Shown: positions 47,719 through 57,790 of the stretch, in pieces
How the letters are laid out: the number at the start of each line of letters is the position of its first letter
Position numbering within the stretch: the first letter of the stretch is position 1
From: Neisseria zoodegmatis
GTDB lineage: Bacteria > Pseudomonadota > Gammaproteobacteria > Burkholderiales > Neisseriaceae
Length of the DNA stretch: 64,000 nucleotides
NCBI RefSeq assembly: GCF_900187305.1
Contig: NZ_LT906434.1
Location: 248,001-312,000, forward strand
Direction of reading: 5' to 3'
The notes under the pieces: generated by a model
The model's database searches: none
What the model was told of the DNA's origin: nothing
Seen by the model: only the letters and a program-made list of their open reading frames with translations
Made by a program: the position numbers and the translations under genes

Positions 47719-47751
47719 AAGGCCGTCTGAAAAATCACTTTCAGACGGCCT
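47719..47751 (+). terminator. Uptake-sequence hairpin
   Basis: An inverted pair lies 18 bases after the ydcF-like stop. Confidence 0.8.
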
Positions 47752-47880
47752 CATACCATTTAAAGCGGGCAATAGAATCAGTTCCGCACTATATCTACTT
47801 ACTGCCTTGTATCCAAGAATAAACTTATTTGCCACAGGCCAATTCAGAAAATTGAAACCGGCAAGCCAATAAACATGATT

Positions 47881-47912
47881 GAAGGCCGTCTGAAAATGTT
47901 CAGACGGCCTTC
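47881..47912 (-). terminator. murA terminator (uptake-sequence hairpin)
   Basis: A perfect inverted pair with GAAGG/CCTTC outer bases lies about 30 bases downstream of murA. Confidence 0.8.
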
Positions 47913-47940
47913 AATGCAACTTCATCATTTAATAACGCAA

Positions 47941-49496
<1,556 letters not shown>

Positions 49497-49904
49497 CTAA
49501 AGTGATAGCCCAATTAACTTCCGATATCCAAAAAAAGAAATTAATCTTATATATAATTTTTGATTATCTAAAAGCGTGATGATTAAACTTTTCTTATTTT
49601 TCCACTTTAAAGAATCCATATCTGCCATAGAATAATATGGTCTAACAAATGATGTTTGGTCTATTAACTTGCCAGAAAAATTGAATAATAAAACATAATA
49701 TCCTGCTTCAAAAGGACAAAGCATGAAATCTCTTACAATTAATAAATATCCTATTTCATTAAGATAAAACTCTTTTTCTATTTCACTATATTCATTTTTA
49801 TTCAATAAGATATATTGATTCTTATCTGTAAAATACATATTAAAAGATTCATCAGTATGACTATATTCAATCCTAAATTGATGAGACTCTTGATAATCAT
49901 TCAT
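49497..49904 (-). CDS. Hypothetical AT-rich orphan protein
   Basis: This 135-residue protein (from MNDYQESHQF) is soluble-looking, rich in Tyr, Phe and charged residues (FRIEYSHTDESFNMYFTDKNQYILLN), and not recognised. The ATG at 49904 overlaps the stop of the upstream membrane-protein gene by 8 bases, implying coupling. It is much more AT-rich than murA. Position next to the type VI effector islet suggests an immunity or cargo protein, by inference only. Confidence 0.6.
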   Translation of the reverse strand: MNDYQESHQFRIEYSHTDESFNMYFTDKNQYILLNKNEYSEIEKEFYLNEIGYLLIVRDFMLCPFEAGYYVLLFNFSGKLIDQTSFVRPYYSMADMDSLKWKNKKSLIITLLDNQKLYIRLISFFGYRKLIGLSL

Positions 49905-50397
49905 TATCAATTCCTGCACTCTTCTCAAAATCATTTATTTTCAGTTTACAAAATATAAAATTTTTACTTTTAAAAGGGAATAGCAACATTAGAAACAGAG
50001 AAATATATAATATCAACCATAATGAAAACGCAAGATTATTTCCTTTATATACGGTTGAGAAAGCGATATCAATGAAACTTGCCGTTTCCATAAACATCAG
50101 GATGCAAAAAGAAATAATCATGCTGAAGAGCATGAATAAAATACTTAATTTTCTGTTTACAAGGAAAAATATGGATGAAATAGAATTAGCTACAAGTAAA
50201 AATACAGATGCTATTATGATTAAAACATGATCACTCTCTCCTGATCCTTGCAGGTCTGATATTTTGTACAAATCACTATTTTCCAAATATGAATGTATGT
50301 ATAATCCGCCCGAATCGTTTATAAATAAACTTAATATCGCTAAAATCAAGCTCATTAAAATGATTGAACATAAATAAAACATTAAATTATTTTTCAT
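49897..50397 (-). CDS. Hypothetical AT-rich membrane protein
   Basis: This protein of about 166 residues from MKNNLMFYLCS has four likely membrane helices (near 6-26, 58-77, 81-103 and 122-140). It is not recognised. The frame continues 21 codons upstream but these overlap what looks like the end of another gene on the plus strand. Very AT-rich; coupled to the 135-residue downstream gene. Possibly transferred cargo. Confidence 0.55.
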   Translation of the reverse strand: MKNNLMFYLCSIILMSLILAILSLFINDSGGLYIHSYLENSDLYKISDLQGSGESDHVLIIIASVFLLVANSISSIFFLVNRKLSILFMLFSMIISFCILMFMETASFIDIAFSTVYKGNNLAFSLWLILYISLFLMLLFPFKSKNFIFCKLKINDFEKSAGIDNE

Positions 50398-50520
50398 TTC
50401 GCCGAATTTCTTTATTTCAAAGCATTGGCAGATGTAGTTGATGAAGAAGGCTATATCCACCCATTTTATAACGAAAGCATATCAATAAGTAACTTTTCAG
50501 CCGATTGTTCAGCATTTTAG
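50386..50520 (+). pseudogene. Possible C-terminal gene remnant
   Basis: On the plus strand a frame reads AEFLYFKALADVVDEEGYIH and continues through PFYNESISISNFSADCSAF to a stop at 50520, eight bases before an uptake-sequence hairpin. The sequence looks protein-like and placed like a true gene end, but it has no start codon and is cut at about 50386. It may be the residue of a gene displaced by the AT-rich orphans. Confidence 0.3.
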
Positions 50521-50528
50521 TAACAGAT

Positions 50529-50564
50529 AAGGCCGTCTGAAACACCAGCATTTCAGACGGCCTT
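50529..50564. terminator. Uptake-sequence hairpin
   Basis: A perfect inverted pair lies 60 bases downstream of the effector-islet operon's last gene and next to the plus-strand remnant. Confidence 0.8.
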
Positions 50565-50624
50565 TATGTTTTTACCGTACAACTTTTAAAATTATGTCGT
50601 AAGCGATTATTGTATTTTTATCAT

Positions 50625-51884
50625 TTAATCATATACTGTTTGTCCGGTTTCAAAAGCCTGATGAAGCTTTGCCTCCGGAAGATGTATTTTTTGCTCTCCT
50701 TTTTCTAAATAAGCATCAGTCAACTTCAATCTGCCGTTAAATTTCAATTTTAGTACACCAAAGTCATGTGACGCAGGTACCTGCTCATTATTCGTTCGAG
50801 TACGACCAGGAAACTGGGTTTGGAATATGCGGTAGAGTTTATTGAGACTTTTATCATCGTATGTGTTCAGATATTGACCATCTTGCCATGCAGGTATATC
50901 AATCATGTTTAGCTTTATCGACCAACGTTTACCAGTTTCTTTTTCAATGACCCAAAACCAAATGGCGGTAGGTATAGCTTTAAGTGTGTTTTTAGCCTCT
51001 ACCACCGCATCTTTGCCAATTACCGGTCCTTTTTCTGTATTAGCAAACTCTACATAATACTCTCCGTTCCATTCGCCACCATCAACTTCGATATCTAAAT
51101 ACCAAGGGTATTTAACCTGCATCTGCTTATACCATTCAGCGGAAATCTTTTTGTGACCAACCATATAGGTATAGTAAAAATTAGAGAAATCACTCATGGT
51201 ACGATTGAGGTATTCTTTTCGGTTTTTCGGATCCAAATCGTATCGCAAACTGCTTTCCCAATGGCTGTTACCACTCTGTTTAGCCTCTTCAATTGTAGGA
51301 AATACCTGTTCAGCCTGCCAAGAAACCAACTCTTTACGGGCACTAGCAGTAAAAGCATTCAGCGTTACCCAACCGTCAGGAGCAATAGCTATTTCGAGAG
51401 TGTCATAAACAGCCCGATCAGCAGTTGTTTCACCGGGTATAGTAAGATGAAAAAATTCCTTAGTCATCAGTTCCTTAATCTGTTCCGTTGGCAGCGGCTC
51501 ATCCAACTGATAAAATTTATTTTCAAATTGGCTATAATATGTAAGCCCCAATCGCTGTGGCAGTAACCCAAAGCGAGGATTACCTCCCATCGGTATATCA
51601 CCACGCCCCCAAGCTCCACCGCCACCATCTATACTACGTACAATCGTGCCATCGTTTCGATAAAAATCCGTGCTGTATTTCGAAGTCGCGTAAATAGCAT
51701 CTGCACCCAAACCTAAACTCTTATCTGGCTGATAGACAAACGTTGCATCAGCCATTCTTACTCCCCATGAGAATCCATTCATTTTTCTTACCTCATCAAC
51801 ACCCCAATACATAATGCCTATTAATAAATAAATTATCGCCACGCTGCTTAACAGCCAATTTTTTAATGCGCCTCTAAACTTCAT
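50625..51884 (-). CDS. Putative lipase immunity protein (DUF2931-like)
   Basis: This 419-residue protein has one N-terminal membrane helix (residues about 11-28) and a large extracytoplasmic domain beginning FSWGVRMADATFVYQPDKS, which resembles DUF2931-type proteins, often the periplasmic immunity partners of type VI lipases. The family call is tentative. It starts 5 bases after the Tle1-like gene stop, as expected for an effector-immunity pair. The C-terminal part (HDFGVLKLKFNGRLKLTDAY) is unfamiliar. Confidence 0.55.
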   Translation of the reverse strand: MKFRGALKNWLLSSVAIIYLLIGIMYWGVDEVRKMNGFSWGVRMADATFVYQPDKSLGLGADAIYATSKYSTDFYRNDGTIVRSIDGGGGAWGRGDIPMGGNPRFGLLPQRLGLTYYSQFENKFYQLDEPLPTEQIKELMTKEFFHLTIPGETTADRAVYDTLEIAIAPDGWVTLNAFTASARKELVSWQAEQVFPTIEEAKQSGNSHWESSLRYDLDPKNRKEYLNRTMSDFSNFYYTYMVGHKKISAEWYKQMQVKYPWYLDIEVDGGEWNGEYYVEFANTEKGPVIGKDAVVEAKNTLKAIPTAIWFWVIEKETGKRWSIKLNMIDIPAWQDGQYLNTYDDKSLNKLYRIFQTQFPGRTRTNNEQVPASHDFGVLKLKFNGRLKLTDAYLEKGEQKIHLPEAKLHQAFETGQTVYD

Positions 51885-51889
51885 AAATG

Positions 51890-53332
51890 CTAACCCTGAT
51901 GTGTTTTGCGATAGGGTAGGCCATCTTTGAGCCGCAATTCATAGCCTGTTTCGTTTTTAGCTGACCAATGGATAAATCTATTACGAAATGCTTTAGCATA
52001 ACTCTCTGGCAACGCCATATTAATCGATTGCCCCCAACCATTAGTAGCAGCACGCATAATTTTTGCCGGCGTAGTATTTAATAAACTCTGAATTTCCTTG
52101 TGAGGACTTTGTTCAATCTTTTCAGCTTTATCTTTATCGAACTGTACATTGACAGCGTATTTTTCCGCCATCAATCTCATAGCTTTAAAGGGAACTTTGT
52201 GGTAATGATTGGATACGTTGCTGCGGGATACATACAAGGTAGCGGGAGTATAGAAATTTTTCCCATGTTCGTCTTTAATCGAGACCTGTGCTTTATAAGA
52301 CGTCTGCTCATCTGTATAAAACCCCTGTTTAACAAACCATCTTTTCAAAAGGCTTGCAGCATCTCCAGAAGCCATGAAAGATTCTTTACTGTTATTTGGA
52401 TAGCTACCTCCAATATCAGCATGAGCACCGTTGAGGGCAACTTCAAAGCCGAAGCCCTGCTTAACTGCACTTCTTATAGTGGTAAGCGAAAAATATTTGC
52501 GGTATTCATCAAGCGCCGTAATGTGAAACACTTTATCAGCATAACCACGGGAAAAATTCAGATGTAGTTCGCTAACATCTTCAAATAAATCTCGCTCGCG
52601 CTCAATCACTTTATATTCAGGAAGCATCATACCAGGATGATAAGACGATACCGTATCAAACAACCCAACAAAGCCCACAGTAATATTGGCACTCTTCAGA
52701 TTCCAGCCTTTAAAACGCTGAGGCTGGCTTTTAACCAAATGGATGAAATAGCGAGCAGCAGCAGCTCCCCGGCTGAAACCAAACACATTGAGCCTAATAA
52801 TAGCAGGGATAATGGTTCCATGATCACCACGAACCTGTATTTGAATCTTTTCAAATGATTGCTCAACTCTCTGCTTAATACCAGTGCTTCCACTCCCCAT
52901 AGCAAAGCCTTTGGTTGAATCAGTGTAGAACTTTCTTCTCTGCTCTTTACTCGCCTGTTGTGACTGGACCGCGGCCTGTATTCTTTTACGATTCTCCTCA
53001 TTAATGTCGTTTGCCCCCGTGCCTATGCCTTCAATATAGACCCAACTAGTTCGAGGAATCCTTCGAGCTCTACTGTTAAACAAGTGAGCAACATTAGAAT
53101 AATCATTAAAATAACTCTCGTAGTCATCCTTATCTTTGTTCGCATATTTAGTAGTGTTTTTTCTACGATCTTCAATGTTATAGAGGTTATTTTTAGTGCC
53201 ATCAAAAAACACATTAACCGTAAGAGTGCTGCCCTGGACTTGGACTTGCGAAAGATTCCGCCCGTTACTGCTGGCATGACCCTGAACAGTTTGTCTCTGT
53301 TGAGAGGATTTTCCCTCTGTTTCAAATCCCAT
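51890..53332 (-). CDS. Tle1-family (DUF2235) type VI phospholipase effector
   Basis: This 480-residue protein matches the DUF2235/Tle1 alpha/beta hydrolase family. It has VNVFFDGTKNN near residue 40, the nucleophile elbow GFSRG (Ser187), VGLFDTVSSY (Asp226) and NGAHADIGGSY (His304), giving a plausible Ser-Asp-His triad. Tle1 effectors are delivered by type VI secretion and hydrolyse membrane phospholipids of competing bacteria. It lies downstream of vgrG and a tiny membrane-protein gene, with an immunity-like gene behind it. Confidence 0.85.
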   Translation of the reverse strand: MGFETEGKSSQQRQTVQGHASSNGRNLSQVQVQGSTLTVNVFFDGTKNNLYNIEDRRKNTTKYANKDKDDYESYFNDYSNVAHLFNSRARRIPRTSWVYIEGIGTGANDINEENRKRIQAAVQSQQASKEQRRKFYTDSTKGFAMGSGSTGIKQRVEQSFEKIQIQVRGDHGTIIPAIIRLNVFGFSRGAAAARYFIHLVKSQPQRFKGWNLKSANITVGFVGLFDTVSSYHPGMMLPEYKVIERERDLFEDVSELHLNFSRGYADKVFHITALDEYRKYFSLTTIRSAVKQGFGFEVALNGAHADIGGSYPNNSKESFMASGDAASLLKRWFVKQGFYTDEQTSYKAQVSIKDEHGKNFYTPATLYVSRSNVSNHYHKVPFKAMRLMAEKYAVNVQFDKDKAEKIEQSPHKEIQSLLNTTPAKIMRAATNGWGQSINMALPESYAKAFRNRFIHWSAKNETGYELRLKDGLPYRKTHQG

Positions 53333-53344
53333 GTTTACTCCTTT

Positions 53345-53548
53345 CTAACCTAACCAATATTGGTATTTTGGGATAATCTCATTCAGCAGACGGTAGATGA
53401 TTATGCCATTAAAAATTAAAAAAACTGCAACACTCCATTTGAAATAAATTTTATCGTTCATTTTAACAATCAAATAGCTGTTAATTATTAAAAAGGCAAC
53501 ATATTTACCAAATGAATCCCACATTGCTCCAACCATCAACCACGACAT
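53345..53548 (-). CDS. Tiny membrane protein between vgrG and effector
   Basis: This 67-residue protein has two hydrophobic helices (near 14-28 and 35-53) and no recognised domain. It starts 20 bases after the vgrG stop and ends 12 bases before the effector start, so it is part of the operon. Possible roles include immunity or effector loading; nothing in the sequence decides. Confidence 0.55.
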   Translation of the reverse strand: MSWLMVGAMWDSFGKYVAFLIINSYLIVKMNDKIYFKWSVAVFLIFNGIIIYRLLNEIIPKYQYWLG

Positions 53549-53568
53549 GACTTACCCTTTCGGCCTAT

Positions 53569-56037
53569 CTACTTATCAGCATGATCTTCGTTTGTATCTG
53601 CTTCGAAAAGCATATCTTCAATATTACTTCCAGTATAAACCCGGATAGCTTCACCCCTACTATTGGTAAATCCTCTATAAATTTCACCACTTGTCGTGGT
53701 AATTTTATAAGCAAAATTTGGAATAGGCTTACCTAATTCATCAACAAGCACAAACATTTCATCATTACCTGGGTTGGGCATTTCTGTTGGGTAATCCATT
53801 GAGTGGTTTCCAGTAACGTTAAATGGTGCTCTAAATCGTATTAAATTAGGACATCCTATTTCTACATTACCATCTTTAATCTTTATATATCCCCCCCCAC
53901 TAGTAAGCAGGATTTCTTTTTTAGCTGCAATAATTACTTTTTCTTCACTACTAGTTACTACAGCATCTTTCAAAGCATTCAACTGAAGTTCATCGTTTTG
54001 AGCCTGTATAGCAACCTTACCTCGATTAGCTTGGAATCTGGCACCACTATTTTGAGCAAAAAGATTGACACTTTCAGCAGCGTGAACAGTAAAGTTTTTA
54101 CCAGCACTAATATTAGTGTCCCGGCCACTGATATGGTGAATATGTTTATTGGCTGTATGGAGTTGGCTTTGTTTTGTTACTGATGCAATCCCATTCGGAG
54201 CAGACTGAATAATACCCGCTTGCTTGAGTTCTTTTAAGCTGTTTTCTAATTGCTCTATCTGGGCTTTTGTTTCAGCTAGCTCACTTTTAGCTGACTGAGC
54301 AGCTTTATTCAAGCCTTGTGCAAGCCCCATCATTTCTTCTAATATGGCGTAAGCTACATCCATATCCAACACCTGTCCCGCCGCCTGATTTTGGGCATCG
54401 GCACTGATGAACAAACCTTTCCCCGCCCGCAATGCACCCCAACTGTCGGTACGCAGCTCAAAGCCTTCGCCGTTGTCGCCGCGTTTCTGTCTTTGGCTGT
54501 CGACGATATGGCCGAGGTTGAGTTGGGTCTTGCCGTATTCGGTCGCCAGTTTGATGTGTTCCTGCCCCTGTTTGTCTTCCATGCGCAGCTTATTATTCGC
54601 CCAAGTGCGGATGACGTTACGGGTGTTCCAATCGGCAGGCACGTGGTCGGGGTGGGAACTGTCGTGCATCACTCCGCTGATGTAGGGCCTGTCGGGATTG
54701 CCCTGTACGAACGACAGCATTACTTCGGTGCCTTCGTGCAGCGGGAAGTGTTGGCCGTAGTCGGGGCCGGCATAGGGCTTGGCTAAGCGGATGGGACGGC
54801 TTTCTCCGCCCGGACTCCATTCATCAAGGTCGAACGGCAGTTTGACGCGGTAACGGCCCATATTGTCGATATAGGCGTAGGTGTAGTTGCCGGGGCTGGT
54901 GACTCTGGCGGGAAGGCTGCCTTGGATCTTCGGCAACGGGGTGATGCGTTCGGGGCGGAAGATGCTGTCGGCGGGAATGGCGGTGAAAGTATGGCTGTAT
55001 GCTTGGTCGCGGCTGCCGCTGTGGGTGAGCGATACCGCCAACCAGCCGTTGGGTGCTTCGCTGAAGCTCGGGGCCGTCTGAAACACCAGACCGGGGCGAA
55101 GCGCGGTGATGTTGCCGCTGCCGGAAGCGACGATACGGCGGCTGTGGTCGAGCTGTTGCAGTAAGGCCGTCTGAAGTTGGGCTTCTTCGGGTGTTTTTTG
55201 ATGCAAACCCCAATGGCTGTCGCTGCCGAGTAAGACGCTGCTGTCGGTTTCCGTACCCTTCGCCGTTACTGCGGACGATAAGTCGGTATCGGCATCGCGG
55301 TAGTTGTAGTCGCCGACGCGGATGGATTCGAGAATGGGATTGTGCTTCACCTGTAAGGCAAACACCGCTTCCTCGCCAACGCTCTCCAACCCGCCGTGGG
55401 GGCGGTAGGGATAGGGGGAAGTGTGGCTGCGAAAATAATGGGCGGCATCGTCACCGAATACCGCCACATCGCCATATTGGGCATTCTGCTCGAAGGCATA
55501 CCAAATCCCTTCTTCTTCGCACAGCCGGTTGAGAAAGGCAAAGTCGGATTCCTGATACTGGGTCACATACTCGCGTACACCGTATTCGCGTGAGGTATTG
55601 AAACGGAAATCGACGCCGGAGAAGCCGTGGTGTTTCAACAGCGACGAAATAATGTCGGGCACGTTTTGGTTTTGAAACAGACGCGAAGTGCGGTGGTGCT
55701 TCAATGCGGCGATGCGGGGTTCCAATACCATGCGGTAACGGGTCTCGTCCGCCGATACCGACAACTTCTCACAGGATGTGATGATGCCGCTCCATTCCTT
55801 CAACGCTTGGGGCGCGATCATTCCTTCAATCAACCCCAACGCATCAGAGCTTACCGGCGTCACCGTAAACTTGGCCGCTTGGTTGATGTAGGACGACAGC
55901 GGCAAATCGGCATCGGCGGAAGTGAGTTCGATGTCGAGACGGTAGGCTGTATTCAATGCTTCGGCGGCGGTGAAGGAGACGACGGAGAGGGAGGGGCTGA
56001 AACGGGAGAAGCTGAGGTGGTAGGATTGGGTCTGCAT
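53569..56037 (-). CDS. vgrG: Type VI secretion spike protein VgrG
   Basis: VgrG (TssI) trimers form the puncturing spike of the type VI apparatus. The 822-residue protein has the gp27-like part (residues about 1-370, EFNR-type YVTQYQESDFAFLNRLCEEEGIWYAFEQ), the gp5 OB domain (YTYAYIDNMGRYRVKLPFDLDEW, then GTEVMLSFVQGNPDRPYISG) and a DUF2345 beta-helix region. After residue about 555 comes a coiled coil (KSELAETKAQIEQLENSLKELK), repeats, and a C-terminal transthyretin/carboxypeptidase-regulatory-like domain (FVLVDELGKPIPNFAYKITT). The last 800 bases are far more AT-rich. No structural type VI genes are in the window. Confidence 0.93.
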   Translation of the reverse strand: MQTQSYHLSFSRFSPSLSVVSFTAAEALNTAYRLDIELTSADADLPLSSYINQAAKFTVTPVSSDALGLIEGMIAPQALKEWSGIITSCEKLSVSADETRYRMVLEPRIAALKHHRTSRLFQNQNVPDIISSLLKHHGFSGVDFRFNTSREYGVREYVTQYQESDFAFLNRLCEEEGIWYAFEQNAQYGDVAVFGDDAAHYFRSHTSPYPYRPHGGLESVGEEAVFALQVKHNPILESIRVGDYNYRDADTDLSSAVTAKGTETDSSVLLGSDSHWGLHQKTPEEAQLQTALLQQLDHSRRIVASGSGNITALRPGLVFQTAPSFSEAPNGWLAVSLTHSGSRDQAYSHTFTAIPADSIFRPERITPLPKIQGSLPARVTSPGNYTYAYIDNMGRYRVKLPFDLDEWSPGGESRPIRLAKPYAGPDYGQHFPLHEGTEVMLSFVQGNPDRPYISGVMHDSSHPDHVPADWNTRNVIRTWANNKLRMEDKQGQEHIKLATEYGKTQLNLGHIVDSQRQKRGDNGEGFELRTDSWGALRAGKGLFISADAQNQAAGQVLDMDVAYAILEEMMGLAQGLNKAAQSAKSELAETKAQIEQLENSLKELKQAGIIQSAPNGIASVTKQSQLHTANKHIHHISGRDTNISAGKNFTVHAAESVNLFAQNSGARFQANRGKVAIQAQNDELQLNALKDAVVTSSEEKVIIAAKKEILLTSGGGYIKIKDGNVEIGCPNLIRFRAPFNVTGNHSMDYPTEMPNPGNDEMFVLVDELGKPIPNFAYKITTTSGEIYRGFTNSRGEAIRVYTGSNIEDMLFEADTNEDHADK

Positions 56038-56107
56038 GAAAATCCTTTCTTGATATTTCCATGCATATTAATTATTACCACATAAAATGTATAGTCTTTT
56101 CAAATAA

Positions 56108-56144
56108 AAGGCCGTCTGAAACAACAAACGTTTCAGACGGCCTT
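56108..56144. terminator. mog terminator (uptake-sequence hairpin)
   Basis: A perfect inverted pair lies about 30 bases downstream of mog and about 70 upstream of the vgrG start. Confidence 0.8.
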
Positions 56145-56173
56145 AATCAGTTTATGCGGAAGCGCAACAATGA

Positions 56174-56755
56174 TTATTTCTGCTTCGGCCTAAACGCCTT
56201 GCATACGGCCTCGTCGGTTTCGATAAAAGCACCGCCGATCAGGTCTATGCAGTAGGGAATGGCGCTGAATAAACCGTGTACTTTGATGTTGCCTTCTTCA
56301 TCGCGTACGCCGCCGAGGGTTTCGGCGATGGCTTTGGGGCGGCCGGGGAGGTTGACGATCAGGCATTTGCCGCGGATGCCGGCGGTTTGGCGGGAAAGGA
56401 TGGCGGTAGGCACATAGTAGAGGCTGATTTGGCGCATCTGTTCGCCGAATCCGGGCATTTCTTTGTCGATGACGGCCAATGTGGCTTCGGGCGTGATGTC
56501 GCGCGGGGCGGGGCCGGTGCCGCCGGTGGTAAAGATGATGTCGCAGCCGTCGGTATCGGCCATGCGGCACAGCGCGGCTTCGATGGCGGTTTGGTCGTCG
56601 GCAACCAATGCTTCGGCAAAGTTAATCGGGTTGTTGATGGCGGCCTGCAACCATGTTTTGAGTGCGGGGATGCCTTCGTCTTGATATACGCCGCTGCTGG
56701 CTCGGTCGCTGGCAGACAGCAAGCCGATTCTGACGGTGTCGAGTGTATGGTTCAT
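56174..56755 (-). CDS. mog: Molybdopterin adenylyltransferase
   Basis: Mog adenylylates molybdopterin before metal insertion in molybdenum cofactor synthesis. The 193-residue MogA-type protein starts with VRIGLLSASDRASSGVYQDEGIPAL and has the conserved FTTGGTGPAPRDITPEATLAV motif near residue 75 and VNLPGRPKAIAETL near 135. No other moa/moe genes are in the window. Confidence 0.94.
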   Translation of the reverse strand: MNHTLDTVRIGLLSASDRASSGVYQDEGIPALKTWLQAAINNPINFAEALVADDQTAIEAALCRMADTDGCDIIFTTGGTGPAPRDITPEATLAVIDKEMPGFGEQMRQISLYYVPTAILSRQTAGIRGKCLIVNLPGRPKAIAETLGGVRDEEGNIKVHGLFSAIPYCIDLIGGAFIETDEAVCKAFRPKQK

Positions 56756-56824
56756 TTTGTGAAAGCTCCTTTTCAGACGGCCTGCGGGGGTTTATGTAAC
56801 CCAACGTGCCTGGATATTTGTGCC

Positions 56825-57544
56825 TTACAAATCCACCAAAAGGCGGCGGATTTTTTCGATGGCGCTGCGGTTTTCTACACTGCATGAGTCGGTGCTGCCG
56901 CCGTTGCCGGTAAAGCAGCCGATGCCGGTAACGCCGCAGAGGTGTACATACGGCAAGCCGAGTTCGCGGGCCAATACGGCTTCGGGCATGCCGGTCATGC
57001 CGATGATGTCGGCGCCGTCTTCGCGGTAGCGGCGCACTTCGGCGCGTGTGGGCAGGCGCGGACCTTGGATGCAGGCGTAAACGGCTTTGTCGTACACCGG
57101 CGTACCGTGGCCGGCGGCGTGCTCCAATACGGCTTGGCGCAGTGCGTTGTCGTAGGGGAACGAGAAATCTATGTGCACGACCGCTTGAGATTGTCCTTCA
57201 AAAAAGGTGCTGCTGCGGTTGAAGGTGTAGTCGATCAAATCGTCGGGCACCACGAGCGAACCCGGCTCGAAGTCTTCGCTCAAGGCGGCAACGGAAGCGA
57301 CGGAAATAATGCTGTCCGCACCGACGGAATGCAGCGCCCAAATATTGGCGCGGTAGTTGATTTCATGCGGGGCGAGCGAATGGCTTAAGCCGTGGCGGGC
57401 GAGGAACACGATGTCGCTGCCGCCCAGTTTGCCAAACAGCAAAGGGCTGCTGGTCAGGCCGTAGGGCGTGCGCACGATGCGGCGGTGGTTGATGTGGAGT
57501 TCGGGCAGGCGGGTCAGGCCGCTGCCGCCGATAACGGCTATCAT
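56825..57544 (-). CDS. S-methyl-5'-thioinosine phosphorylase
   Basis: This 239-residue purine phosphorylase (PNP/MTAP family) starts MIAVIGGSGLTRLPEL and has LARHGLSHSLAPHEINYRANIWAL, YACIQGPRLPTRAEVR and IGMTGMPEAVLARELGLPY. In some bacteria this branch acts on methylthioinosine rather than methylthioadenosine; the exact substrate is inferred from subfamily resemblance. Confidence 0.85.
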   Translation of the reverse strand: MIAVIGGSGLTRLPELHINHRRIVRTPYGLTSSPLLFGKLGGSDIVFLARHGLSHSLAPHEINYRANIWALHSVGADSIISVASVAALSEDFEPGSLVVPDDLIDYTFNRSSTFFEGQSQAVVHIDFSFPYDNALRQAVLEHAAGHGTPVYDKAVYACIQGPRLPTRAEVRRYREDGADIIGMTGMPEAVLARELGLPYVHLCGVTGIGCFTGNGGSTDSCSVENRSAIEKIRRLLVDL

Positions 57545-57663
57545 GGCGGAATCCGTAGGTAGAAATGAAAGGGCTTTATTGTAAGGGATTAGCCTGCCGA
57601 TGTGTGTGTTCGCGCCGATATATCGCCAATAAACTTGCGGTTGGTGCTACAAGCAATAAGGTC

Positions 57664-57731
57664 GAGACCTTTACCCCCCCATCTGCGGCGCATTTCTGCG
57701 TTGTGCGCTGCCCGCTCGTTTGCCTATCTAT
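57664..57731. mobile_element. Truncated relative of the 60643 MITE
   Basis: GACCTTTACCCCCCCATCTG and the following CATTTCTGCGTTGTGCGCTG stretch match the left 65-70 bases of the element at 60643-60780 with several substitutions. The right end is missing and an uptake-sequence hairpin follows. Confidence 0.6.
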
Positions 57732-57742
57732 ATGCAAATAAT

Positions 57743-57772
57743 GAGGCCGTCTGAATTTTTTCAGACGGCCTC
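57743..57772. terminator. benE terminator (uptake-sequence hairpin)
   Basis: A perfect inverted pair lies about 20 bases downstream of benE. Confidence 0.8.
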
Positions 57773-57790
57773 AAAACGATGCTGCACCGT

